Shown here: in pieces, positions 46,502 through 54,212 of the stretch | Layout of the letters: every line of letters begins with the position of its first letter | Numbering within the stretch: position 1 is the first letter of the stretch | NCBI RefSeq assembly: GCF_002799245.1 | Contig: NZ_NEQV01000002.1 | Location: 806,001-870,000 of the forward strand | Length of the DNA stretch: 64,000 nucleotides | Reading direction: 5' to 3' | DNA from: Stenotrophomonas maltophilia | GTDB taxonomy: Bacteria; Pseudomonadota; Gammaproteobacteria; Xanthomonadales; Xanthomonadaceae | Notes under the pieces: generated by a model | The model's input: the letters and a program-made list of their open reading frames with translations, nothing else | What the model was told of the DNA's origin: nothing | Databases searched by the model: none | Made by a program: the position numbers and the translations under genes

Positions 46502-47041
46502 TTAGCGAAGGACACGTTTCGCACCGGTGTAGTGGTCCTTCCAGTAGGGGCCGCTGAGCGAGTCCAGTCGCACCGTGCCGCCGGTACTCGGCGCGTGCAC
46601 GAAACGCCCTTCACCTACATAAATACCGACATGGGTGACGCTGCCGCGGCTGCCGAAGAACACCAGATCGCCGGTGGCCAGGCGCTTCGGATCGATCTTC
46701 GGGCCCTGTACCGCCGCCAGGTCGCGCGAGGTGCGCGGCAGCCGCAGGTCCAGCATCTCGCGATAGACATAGGCGACCAGGCCGCTGCAGTCGAAGCCCG
46801 AATCCGGGGTGTTGCCGCCATAGCGGTACGGGGTGCCGACCAGGCTGATGGCGCGCATCAGCACCGAGTTGGCGGCCTCGGGGTTGTCCGGCACGGTCTT
46901 TGGCCAGTTCGCCGTCGGCGGGGGCGGCGCCGGGCGGGTGGCCTTGCCACCACCGCAGGCGGTCATCAACAGGGGCAGGGCCAGCAGCAGGGCCGGGGCG
47001 AGGAACCGGCGCAGGCCGGACGAAACTGGCGTGATGTGCAT
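46502..47041 (-). CDS. C40 (NlpC/P60) lipoprotein hydrolase
   Basis: A 179-residue paralogue of the gene just downstream. The lipobox L-M-T-A-C (Cys about residue 29) predicts a lipoprotein, as in E. coli Spr/MepS. The catalytic Cys lies in DSGFDCSGLVAYVY and the His in SVTHVGIYVGEGRFVHAPSTGG. It probably opens peptidoglycan cross-links for wall growth. ATG 47041 has GGAG four bases upstream; a long upstream extension of the frame is rejected because it loses the lipobox position. It diverges from slyD across 111 bp. Confidence 0.9.
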   Translation of the reverse strand: MHITPVSSGLRRFLAPALLLALPLLMTACGGGKATRPAPPPPTANWPKTVPDNPEAANSVLMRAISLVGTPYRYGGNTPDSGFDCSGLVAYVYREMLDLRLPRTSRDLAAVQGPKIDPKRLATGDLVFFGSRGSVTHVGIYVGEGRFVHAPSTGGTVRLDSLSGPYWKDHYTGAKRVLR

Positions 47042-47152
47042 GATCTCCGGATAATGCGCCACCTTGGATTGGCCGTCATGATGGCGGCGTCCCCGCCGGG
47101 CGACAACCCGCCCCAACCCGCCTGCCTCCGGCAGATCCAGACAGAGTTGCGC

Positions 47153-47635
47153 ATGAAGATCGAAAAAGACCGCGTTGTCCGCTTCCACTACACCGTTTCC
47201 GAAGTCGGCCAGGAGCCGATCGAATCGTCCAAGGACCGCGGCGAGCCGCTGGCGATCCTGATCGGTCACGGCAACATCATCCCGGGCCTGGAAAACGCCA
47301 TGATGGACAAGGAAGCCGGCGCGACCTTCAACGTCGACGTCAAGGCGGCCGATGCCTACGGCGAGCGTCGTGAAGGCCTGTCCCAGCGCGTGCCGAAGAA
47401 GCACTTCGGCAACACCAAGCTGGCTCCGGGCCAGCAGGTCGTGCTGCAGACCAACTTCGGCCCGCGTGCGGTGACGGTGCAGAAGGTCGGCATGAGTGTC
47501 GTCGACGTCGACCTGAACCACCCGATGGCCGGCAAGGACCTGCATTTCGACGTCGAAATCGTCGACGTGCGCGAAGCCGGCCAGGAAGAACTCGACCACG
47601 GCCACGTTCACGGCGACGGCGGTCACCAGCACTGA
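47153..47635 (+). CDS. slyD: FKBP-type peptidyl-prolyl isomerase SlyD
   Basis: A 160-residue cytoplasmic isomerase and chaperone. The split FKBP domain (LIGHGNIIPGLENAM...NHPMAGKDLHFDVEIVDVREA) carries the insert-in-flap chaperone domain (DAYGERREGLSQRVPKKHFG...), as in SlyD. A C-terminal His-rich tail (HGHVHGDGGHQH) is a metal-binding feature linked to nickel delivery, shorter than in E. coli. ATG 47153 fits the family start; the frame is open upstream only as shadow. Confidence 0.92.
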   Translation: MKIEKDRVVRFHYTVSEVGQEPIESSKDRGEPLAILIGHGNIIPGLENAMMDKEAGATFNVDVKAADAYGERREGLSQRVPKKHFGNTKLAPGQQVVLQTNFGPRAVTVQKVGMSVVDVDLNHPMAGKDLHFDVEIVDVREAGQEELDHGHVHGDGGHQH

Positions 47636-47761
47636 TCGCTGCGCGATCGTGATGGCAGCAACGGCCCGCTTCGGCGGGCCGTTGCGTTTCTGGAACACGG
47701 CGCGGCCATCCATGGCGCACGGGCCGGCGGCATAATGGCGGACCTGCCTGACGGACCCCCC

Positions 47762-48979
47762 GTGAACGCCGCTTCTCCTTCCCTGCAGCCGGTGGCTTCC
47801 GGCGAACGCATCGGCGTGCTGGACGTGCTGCGCGGTGCTGCGCTGCTGGGCATCCTGCTGATGAACATCGAGGCCTTCAGCGGGCCGCTGGACCTGGCCT
47901 TCACCGGCATCGACACGCACTGGCTGGGCATCGATTACTGGGCCGACGCGTTCGTCTACGTGTTCGTGCAGGGCAAGTTCTTCACCCTGTTCTCGTTGCT
48001 GTTCGGCGCCGGCTTCGCGGTGATGGCACAGCGCGCCGAGGTGGCCGGGCGCGATTTCACCCCGTTCTACCTGCGTCGCAGTGCTGGCCTGCTGCTGATC
48101 GGGCTGTGCCATGCACTGCTGGTCTGGTCCGGTGACATCCTGGTGATGTATGCACTGGTCTCGTTGCCGCTGCTGGCCTGCAGGGAGGCGCCGCGCAGCT
48201 GGCTGCCGTGGATGGGCGTGACGGTCTACCTCGGTGGTGTGGCGATGATGCTGCTGGTGGGGGCGATGGTGTCGATGGCTTCAGCGGAGGACGTGCAGAA
48301 GATGCTCGCCGAAGCACAGCAGGGCATCGCGCAGCAGCGCCTGGTGTACGGGCAGGGCAGCTGGATGCAGGCCAATGTGCAGCGCCTGCACGAGTTCGGA
48401 TCGTCGATGGGCGCGCTGCTGATCACCGGCCCGGAAGTGCTGGGCATGTTCCTGATCGGCAGCTGGTTCGCCGGCAGCGGTGCGCTGTCGGCGCCAGAGC
48501 GCTTCCCGCGGCTGTACGCGGTGCTGCGTTGGGTGGCACTGCCGCTGGGCCTGGTGGTCACGCTGCTGGGCGTTGCCTGGAAGCCGTATCTGGCACCGGG
48601 CGCCTACAACCTGCCGGTCACGGCCGCGATGGCGCTTGTAACCGTGGGCGGCCTGCCGATGTGCCTGGGTTACCTGGCGTGGATCGTGCATTGGCGTGCG
48701 CGGTTGGCCTGGCTGGCACCGGTCGGGCGCATGGCGTTGACTCACTACCTGGGCCAGTCGCTGCTGTGCACCTGGCTGTTCTATCACTATGGCCTGGGCT
48801 GGTTCGAGGTGATGCCGCGCAGCGTGCAGCTGCTGTTCGCGCTGCTGCTGTTCGCCGTGCAGGTGGCCTTCTCGCATGCGTGGCTGGCACGCTTCCGCTT
48901 TGGCCCGATGGAATGGCTGTGGCGTGCGATGACCTACCGGCAATGGCCGCCGATGCGGCGCGAGGCCGGGCAGGGCTGA
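47762..48979 (+). CDS. DUF418 membrane protein
   Basis: A 405-residue inner-membrane protein with about ten hydrophobic segments and the DUF418 signatures ERIGVLDVLRGAALLGILLMNI (N-terminus) and RMALTHYLGQSLLCTWLFYHYGLG (C-terminus). Function is unknown; related multi-pass proteins are acyltransferase-like. GTG 47762 is used. An ATG at 47735 lies inside a CATAAT box (47731-47736), which more likely serves as -10 element. It is followed 3 bp later by the DadA-like gene. Confidence 0.85.
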   Translation: MNAASPSLQPVASGERIGVLDVLRGAALLGILLMNIEAFSGPLDLAFTGIDTHWLGIDYWADAFVYVFVQGKFFTLFSLLFGAGFAVMAQRAEVAGRDFTPFYLRRSAGLLLIGLCHALLVWSGDILVMYALVSLPLLACREAPRSWLPWMGVTVYLGGVAMMLLVGAMVSMASAEDVQKMLAEAQQGIAQQRLVYGQGSWMQANVQRLHEFGSSMGALLITGPEVLGMFLIGSWFAGSGALSAPERFPRLYAVLRWVALPLGLVVTLLGVAWKPYLAPGAYNLPVTAAMALVTVGGLPMCLGYLAWIVHWRARLAWLAPVGRMALTHYLGQSLLCTWLFYHYGLGWFEVMPRSVQLLFALLLFAVQVAFSHAWLARFRFGPMEWLWRAMTYRQWPPMRREAGQG

Positions 48980-48982
48980 TCG

Positions 48983-50233
48983 ATGCAGGGCGCGCGCGAG
49001 GATGTGATCGTGGTCGGCGCCGGTGCCATTGGGCTGGCCGCCGCGCTTGCGCTGCGCACGCAGGGGCGGCAGGTGCGGGTGATCGACCGTGGACGCAGCG
49101 GTGGCGCGACGTCGCATGGCAACTGCGGCACCATCACTCCCAGCCATGCGCCACCGCTGGCCGCTCCCGGCGTGCCGTTGCGCGCGCTGCGCTGGATGCT
49201 TGATCCGCGTGCGCCACTGTATGTGCGTACACGCCTGGATCCGGCACTGTGGCGTTGGTTGCTGCAGTTCGGGGCGCGCTGCAATGCGCGCGACTGGCTG
49301 CACTCCACGCGGGCGCGCGGCGCGTTGTTGAATGACTCACGGCTGCGCCTGGCGCACTGGGTGCATACGCATGCGCTGGACTGCGAATTCGATGCACGCG
49401 GTCTGGACTATGTATTCGGTGATGCCCGCAACTTCGATCACCATGCTGCCGAGTGCGAGGCGCTGAACGCGCAGGGCATTGTTACTGCCTGCATCGATGG
49501 CGGCGACTACGTGCGCGACAATCCGGCGTTCCATGATCGCCTTGCCGGTGCGATCCACTTCCCCGGCGATGCACAGCTGCGTCCAGACCGTTACACCGCT
49601 GAACTGGCGCGCGTGTTGCGTGCACAGGGCGTGGTGATCGAGGAGCAGGTGAAGATGCAGGATTTCAGCGCAGACGCGCAGGGCGTGCGCGTGCGCGCCG
49701 GCGAACGCACGCTGCACGCGCGCGAGCTGGTGCTGGCGACCGGGCCGTGGTCGCCGCGCTGGGCGCGGCAACTGGATCTGCGCGTGCCGATCCAGCCCGG
49801 CAAGGGTTACTCGCTGACCTGGTCGCGACCGTCGCAGGTGCCCAAGCGCCCGGTGGTGCTGAAGGACCACTCCGTGTTCGTGATTGCCTGGCGCGAGGCG
49901 TTGCGGCTGGGCGGCACCATGGAATTCGCCGGTGCCGACCCGCAGTTGCGCACGACCCGCCTGCAGGCCCTGCAGCAAGCCGCCGACCAATACCTGCGCA
50001 CACCGCGTGGCGCGCAGCTGCAGGAGCAGTGGTGTGGTTGGCGCCCCATGAGCGTGGACGACGTGCCGTTGATCGGCCGCGCGCCCGCGCATCCTCACGT
50101 CTGGCTTGCAGCGGGGCATGGCATGCTCGGCATCAGCATGAGTGCCGGCACCGGCCAGCTGATCGCCGATCTCATCTGCGGCCGCACACCAGCGATCGAT
50201 CCTGCCCCTTACCGACCCGAGCGATTCCGATGA
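48983..50233 (+). CDS. FAD-dependent D-amino-acid dehydrogenase-like oxidase
   Basis: A 416-residue flavoenzyme of the DAO/DadA superfamily. The N-terminal VIVVGAGAIGLAAALALRTQG is the FAD-binding dinucleotide fold, SGGATSHGNCG follows as usual in DadA relatives, and GWRPMSVDDVPLIGRAP...HGMLGISMSAGTG closes the FAD site. It may oxidise D-amino acids or related imino acids; the substrate is inferred only. It overlaps gorA by four bases (ATGA), an unusual pairing that suggests joint expression. Confidence 0.88.
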   Translation: MQGAREDVIVVGAGAIGLAAALALRTQGRQVRVIDRGRSGGATSHGNCGTITPSHAPPLAAPGVPLRALRWMLDPRAPLYVRTRLDPALWRWLLQFGARCNARDWLHSTRARGALLNDSRLRLAHWVHTHALDCEFDARGLDYVFGDARNFDHHAAECEALNAQGIVTACIDGGDYVRDNPAFHDRLAGAIHFPGDAQLRPDRYTAELARVLRAQGVVIEEQVKMQDFSADAQGVRVRAGERTLHARELVLATGPWSPRWARQLDLRVPIQPGKGYSLTWSRPSQVPKRPVVLKDHSVFVIAWREALRLGGTMEFAGADPQLRTTRLQALQQAADQYLRTPRGAQLQEQWCGWRPMSVDDVPLIGRAPAHPHVWLAAGHGMLGISMSAGTGQLIADLICGRTPAIDPAPYRPERFR

Positions 50234-51588
50234 GCACTGCATCCTATGATTACGACCTGATCGTCCTTGGCGGCGGCTCCGCCGGCCTGGCCGGCGCGAT
50301 CCGCGCGGCGCAGCATGGCAAGCGCGTGGCGATGCTGGAGCCTGGCGAACTGGGTGGAACCTGCGTCAATGTCGGCTGCGTGCCGAAGAAGGCGATGTGG
50401 CTGGCAGCCGACCTGCACGAGCGCATTGGCCTGGCCAATGCGATGGGCTTCGATGTCGAGGCACGCCCGGCGCTGTCGTGGAAGGAACTGGTGATCCATC
50501 GCCAGGCCTACATCAGCAACATCCACACCAGCTACCACAAGCGCCTGGATGAAACCGGCGTGGTGCGCATTCCGGCACGCGGTCATCTGCTCGATGCGCA
50601 CACCGTGGCTTGCAGCGATGGTGTGCGTTACAGCGCCGAGCACATCCTGATCGCCACCGGCGCGCATCCGCTGCGCCCGGACATTCCCGGTGCGGAACTG
50701 GGGCTGGTGTCCGATGATTTCTTCGATCTGCGCGCGGCACCGGCCGAGGTTGCGATCATTGGTGGCGGCTACATCGCGGTGGAACTGGCCGGGTTGCTGC
50801 AGGCACTGGGCAGCAGGGTGAGCCTGCTGGTACGCGGCAGGCGCCTGCTGGAGCGCTTCGACTACGAGCTGACCGATCAGTTGGCCGAGAACCTGAAGCA
50901 GCAGGGCGTGCGGATCCATTTCGACTACCGCCTGCGCGAACTGCAGCGCGATGGCGAACGCGTGCGTGCGTTCGGCCATGACGGTCCGCTCGACAATGTG
51001 TTCGATGCCGTGTTCTTCGCCACCGGTCGCCGTGGCAACAGTCGTGATCTGGGCCTGGAAGCGCTCGGCATCGGCATTGGCGAGCACCAGCAGGTACAGG
51101 TGGATGAATGGCAGACCACCAGCGTGCCGAGCGTGCACGCGGTGGGTGACATCGCCGGCAAGGTCGGCCTGACCCCAGTCGCGGTGGCCGCTTCGCGGCG
51201 GCTGATGGACCGCCTGTTCGGTGGCCGCCCGCAGTCGAAGATGGATTACGAGAACGTGGCCAGCGTGGTGTTTTCGCATCCGCCGCTGGGCGCGGTGGGC
51301 ATGAGCGAGGAAGAAGCGCGTGCACGGTTCGACCAGGTGAGCGTCTACCACAGCCGTTTCCGCCCGATGTTGCAGGCGCTGGCCAACGGCACCCAGCGCA
51401 GCCTGTTCAAGATGGTCTGCGCCGGCCCGGAAGAACGCGTGGTCGGCATCCACCTGCTGGGTGAAGCGGCCGACGAGATCCTGCAGGGCTTCGCGGTGGC
51501 GGTGAAGATGGGCGCGACCAAGGCCCAGTTCGACGACACCGTGGCGATCCACCCGACCTCGGCCGAAGAAGTGGTGCTGATGCGCTGA
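50230..51588 (+). CDS. gorA: Glutathione-disulfide reductase
   Basis: A 452-residue NADPH-dependent reductase (E. coli Gor has 450). FAD-binding LIVLGGGSAGLAGAIRAA is followed by the redox pair C45-VNVG-C50 in GGTCVNVGCVPKK. VAIIGGGYIAVELAGLL binds NADPH, and H441 in HPTSAEE is the catalytic acid-base. Conserved glutathione-reductase stretches such as RQAYISNIHTSY support this over a mercuric or lipoamide reductase. It maintains reduced glutathione in the cytoplasm. Confidence 0.95.
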   Translation: MSTASYDYDLIVLGGGSAGLAGAIRAAQHGKRVAMLEPGELGGTCVNVGCVPKKAMWLAADLHERIGLANAMGFDVEARPALSWKELVIHRQAYISNIHTSYHKRLDETGVVRIPARGHLLDAHTVACSDGVRYSAEHILIATGAHPLRPDIPGAELGLVSDDFFDLRAAPAEVAIIGGGYIAVELAGLLQALGSRVSLLVRGRRLLERFDYELTDQLAENLKQQGVRIHFDYRLRELQRDGERVRAFGHDGPLDNVFDAVFFATGRRGNSRDLGLEALGIGIGEHQQVQVDEWQTTSVPSVHAVGDIAGKVGLTPVAVAASRRLMDRLFGGRPQSKMDYENVASVVFSHPPLGAVGMSEEEARARFDQVSVYHSRFRPMLQALANGTQRSLFKMVCAGPEERVVGIHLLGEAADEILQGFAVAVKMGATKAQFDDTVAIHPTSAEEVVLMR

Positions 51589-51598
51589 GCCGGCCGTT

Positions 51599-51670
51599 GT
51601 GGAGCCGAGCCCATGCTCGGCTGCGTTCCGCCCAGGCATGGCGACGCCGGGCGCAGGCTCGGCTCTGCAG
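51599..51670. repeat. Degenerate inverted GTAG pair
   Basis: The left arm reads GTGGAGCCGAGCCCATGCTC and the right arm ends GGCTCGGCTCTGCAG. It has the same layout as 22079-22134, but GTAG has decayed to GTGG and CTAC to CTGC. It lies 10 bp after gorA and could act as its terminator. Confidence 0.65.
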
Positions 51671-51747
51671 GGCACCGGGCGCGCCCATGCGACAATGGGC
51701 GCCCCCACGCCTTCCCGGGCCGCCCTGTGCGGCCCGCCGCCGTCCTG

Positions 51748-52668
51748 ATGTCCAACACCGCCTCCCGTATCGCTACCGCTTCCCCACGCATCGCGCTGGG
51801 GGGGATCGGCCTGGCTGCGATCGGTGCCATCGCTGCTTCCGGCAAGGCGATCATCGTCAAGCTCGGTCTGCGCCACGGCGTGGATGCCACCACGCTGCTC
51901 GCCCTGCGCATGCTGATGGCGCTGCCGTTGTTCGCGTTGATGGCATTGTGGGCCGCGCGCCGGGCCGAGCCGCTGTCCTGGGCCGACCGTGCCCGCGTGC
52001 TGTGGCTGGGCTTCACCGGCTACTACCTGTCCAGCCTGCTCGATTTCCAGGGGCTGCAGTACATCAGCGTGACCCTGGAGCGGCTGATCCTGTACTTGAA
52101 CCCGACCCTGGTGCTGCTGATCAACGTGCTGCTGGCGCGCCAGCGGCCGGGCCGATGGCAGATCGGTGCGCTGGTGCTGAGCTATCTGGGCGTGCTGCTG
52201 GCCTTCGGGCATGACCTGCAGCGCGAGGGTGGGCAGATCATCGTCGGCAGCCTGCTGGTGCTGGGCAGTGCGCTCAGCTACGCGCTGTACCTGTTTGGCA
52301 GTGGTCAGGTGGTCGCGCGCATCGGCGCAGTGCGGCTGACCGCCTATGCCAGCTGCGTGGCGGGCGTGCTGGTGCTGCTGCATTTCGCGGTGACCCATCC
52401 GCTGCCATTGCTGTGGCAGGCACCGGCGCCGGTGCAGTGGCTGTCGCTGGTCAATGCCACCGTGTGCACGGTGCTGCCGGTGCTGGCGATCATGCTGGCG
52501 GTGCAGCGCGTGGGTTCGTCACTGGCCGCGCAGGTCGGTATGCTGGGTCCCGTTTCCACGATCGTGATGAGCCTATGGCTGCTCGACGAACCGATGGGGC
52601 CGGCGCAGATCGCCGGCACCGTGCTGGTGCTGATCGGCGTTCTGCTGGTGACCCGCCTGCGGCGCTGA
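51748..52668 (+). CDS. EamA/DMT-family transporter
   Basis: A 306-residue drug/metabolite transporter with ten membrane helices in two EamA halves (about 17-145 and 160-305). Helix-end motifs such as ISVTLERLILYLNPTLVLLI and GMLGPVSTIVMSLWLLDEP are typical. Substrates of this family range from amino acids to metabolites and cannot be read from sequence. ATG 51748 follows a CGTCCTG leader without a strong ribosome site. Its TGA overlaps the presumed start of the next gene. Confidence 0.87.
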   Translation: MSNTASRIATASPRIALGGIGLAAIGAIAASGKAIIVKLGLRHGVDATTLLALRMLMALPLFALMALWAARRAEPLSWADRARVLWLGFTGYYLSSLLDFQGLQYISVTLERLILYLNPTLVLLINVLLARQRPGRWQIGALVLSYLGVLLAFGHDLQREGGQIIVGSLLVLGSALSYALYLFGSGQVVARIGAVRLTAYASCVAGVLVLLHFAVTHPLPLLWQAPAPVQWLSLVNATVCTVLPVLAIMLAVQRVGSSLAAQVGMLGPVSTIVMSLWLLDEPMGPAQIAGTVLVLIGVLLVTRLRR

Positions 52669-53003
52669 CGCCGGAGCAGGCGCGTGCGCGCATCCTTGCG
52701 GTGATCCGCGCGATCCCGGCGGGGCAGGTGATGGGCTACGGCCAGGTGGCAATGCGCGCCGGCCTGCCCGGGCGTGCGCGCCTGACCGCACGCATCCTTG
52801 GCCAGAATGACGACCCGGACCTGCCCTGGCACCGCGTGCTGCGCTCGGATGGGCGCATCGCCATGGAAGAAGGTTCGGCCGGCTGGCGCGAGCAGTCGCA
52901 GCGGCTGCGTGCCGAGGGCGTGGTGGTGGAGAACGGCCGGGTGCGGATGCCGGCGACCGATCCGGCAGCGGCGCTGGATGCGGCCGTGTGGGGCCCTGGC
53001 TGA
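52665..53003 (+). CDS. Alkyltransferase-like (ATL) protein
   Basis: A 112-residue DNA-binding protein related to O6-methylguanine methyltransferase. PAGQVMGYGQVAMRAGLPGRARLTARIL supplies the helix-turn-helix and Arg finger. The methyl-accepting motif PCHRV is P-W55-H-R-V, tryptophan replacing cysteine, so it cannot transfer alkyl groups. ATLs bind O6-alkylguanine and recruit nucleotide-excision repair. The homologous N-terminus requires translation from about 52665, where only CTG occurs, overlapping the EamA stop codon (CTGA). The next standard in-frame start, GTG 52701, would cut the first helix. Confidence 0.78.
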   Translation: MTPEQARARILAVIRAIPAGQVMGYGQVAMRAGLPGRARLTARILGQNDDPDLPWHRVLRSDGRIAMEEGSAGWREQSQRLRAEGVVVENGRVRMPATDPAAALDAAVWGPG

Positions 53004-53096
53004 GCACCGCTGGCGACTGAACAGGCCGGACCTGCGGGTCGCCAACAAGACCCGGTGCTGCGGCTATGATGGAGGCCGTTCCATGCCGGTGCTCCC

Positions 53097-53771
53097 ATGT
53101 TCCCGCGACTGCCAACCGTCACCAAGGCCCTGCTGATCGCCAACGCGATCCTGTTCCTGCTGCAGCAGCCATTCCTGCTTGGCATGCAGACCTTCGAGCC
53201 GTTCATGCTGCAACCGCTGCAGCAGGGCTTCGACGCATTCTCGCCGGGTGGCAACTTCCAGCCGTGGCAGCTGCTGACCTATGGCTTCCTGCATGGCAGC
53301 TTCATGCATCTGTTCTTCAACATGCTGGCGGTCTTCATGTTCGGCGCGCCGCTGGAGCAGACCTGGGGCGAAAAGCGCTTCCTGCTGTACTACCTGGTCT
53401 GCGTGGCCGGTGCCGGTGTCTGCCAGCTGCTGGTGGGGACGCTGCTGGAAAACCCGGCCACGGTGCTGGGTGCCTCCGGCGGTGTGTTCGGCCTGCTGCT
53501 GGCCTACGGCATGTTGTTCCCCAACCAGCGGGTGATGCTGCTGTTCCCGCCGATCCCCATGAAGGCGCGTACCTTCGTGATCCTGTTCGGTGTGGGCGAA
53601 CTGGTGCTGGGCATGACCGGTTGGCAGCCGGGCGTGGCCCACTTCGCGCATCTGGGCGGCATGCTGTTCGGCTGGTTGCTGATCCGTTACTGGCGGGGGC
53701 AGCCGCCGTTCAACAAGCGCCGCCCGCCGGGCCCGCCGAAGCGCCCGAACCATCTGCGCAGCGTCAAATGA
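53097..53771 (+). CDS. Rhomboid-family intramembrane serine protease
   Basis: A 224-residue six-helix membrane protease. The catalytic serine is S127 in GASGGVFGL and the histidine H185 in AHFAHLGGM; HGSFMHLFFNML carries the usual oxyanion Asn. It cleaves substrates within the membrane; substrates are unknown. A Pro/Arg-rich tail (PPFNKRRPPGPPKRPNHLRS) follows. TATGAT at 53065 is a candidate -10. The last codons and the stop form the left arm of a palindrome whose right arm starts a 50-bp repeat array. Confidence 0.92.
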   Translation: MFPRLPTVTKALLIANAILFLLQQPFLLGMQTFEPFMLQPLQQGFDAFSPGGNFQPWQLLTYGFLHGSFMHLFFNMLAVFMFGAPLEQTWGEKRFLLYYLVCVAGAGVCQLLVGTLLENPATVLGASGGVFGLLLAYGMLFPNQRVMLLFPPIPMKARTFVILFGVGELVLGMTGWQPGVAHFAHLGGMLFGWLLIRYWRGQPPFNKRRPPGPPKRPNHLRSVK

Positions 53772-53791
53772 TCCGCAGGATCATTTGACGC
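53761..53791. repeat. Palindrome across the rhomboid stop codon
   Basis: GCGTCAAATGATCC (53761-53774) and GGATCATTTGACGC (53778-53791) form a perfect 14-bp stem with a GCA loop. The TGA stop codon lies in the left arm. The right arm is the first segment of the repeat array that follows. Confidence 0.88.
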
Positions 53792-54130
53792 TGTGGGTGC
53801 CCACCGTTGGTGGGCATGCTTTGGGCAGGATCATTTGACGCTGTGGGTGCCCACCGTTGGTGGGCATGCTTTGGGCAGGATCATTTGACGCTGTGGGTGC
53901 CCACCGTTGGTGGGCATGCTTTGGGCAGGATCATTTGACGCTGTGGGTGCCCACCGTTGGTGGGCATGCTTTGGGCAGGATCATTTGACGCTGTGGGTGC
54001 CCACCGTTGGTGGGCATGCTTTGGGCAGGATCATTTGACGCGGGTAGTTTGCCAACCTTGGTTGGCACGCTTTGGCTCGGATCATTTGACCTGGTAGATA
54101 CCAACCCCGGTTGGCAATCGCTTCTGCTGC
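53778..54130 (+). repeat. 50-bp tandem array, five perfect copies plus two diverged
   Basis: Identical 50-bp units begin at 53781, 53831, 53881, 53931 and 53981; a sixth, diverged unit begins at 54031 and a seventh at 54082. Each carries GGATCATTTGACGC, complementary to the rhomboid 3' end, and a small hairpin TGCCCACC-GTT-GGTGGGCA. Unit six has GTAG and TGCCAACC/GGTTGGCA; unit seven has GTAG and CCAACC/GGTTGG. The gap 53772-54212 has no other content except a further GTAG-like palindrome near 54134-54153. Confidence 0.92.
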
Positions 54131-54212
54131 CTCGTGCCAACCAAGGTCGGCACCTGCCAACAGCAGATGATGCGCGCGGCGGGGTACACCCGCATCCACT
54201 CACAGCATGGCC

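Noticed and set aside
53781..54030. Possible CRISPR array
   Set aside because: The whole 50-bp period is identical from unit to unit, so there are no variable spacers, and no cas genes are nearby.
53931..54203. A minus-strand frame running through the 50-bp array
   Set aside because: The period is not a multiple of three, so the repeated peptide arises only from frame rotation; there is no ribosome site or conserved domain.
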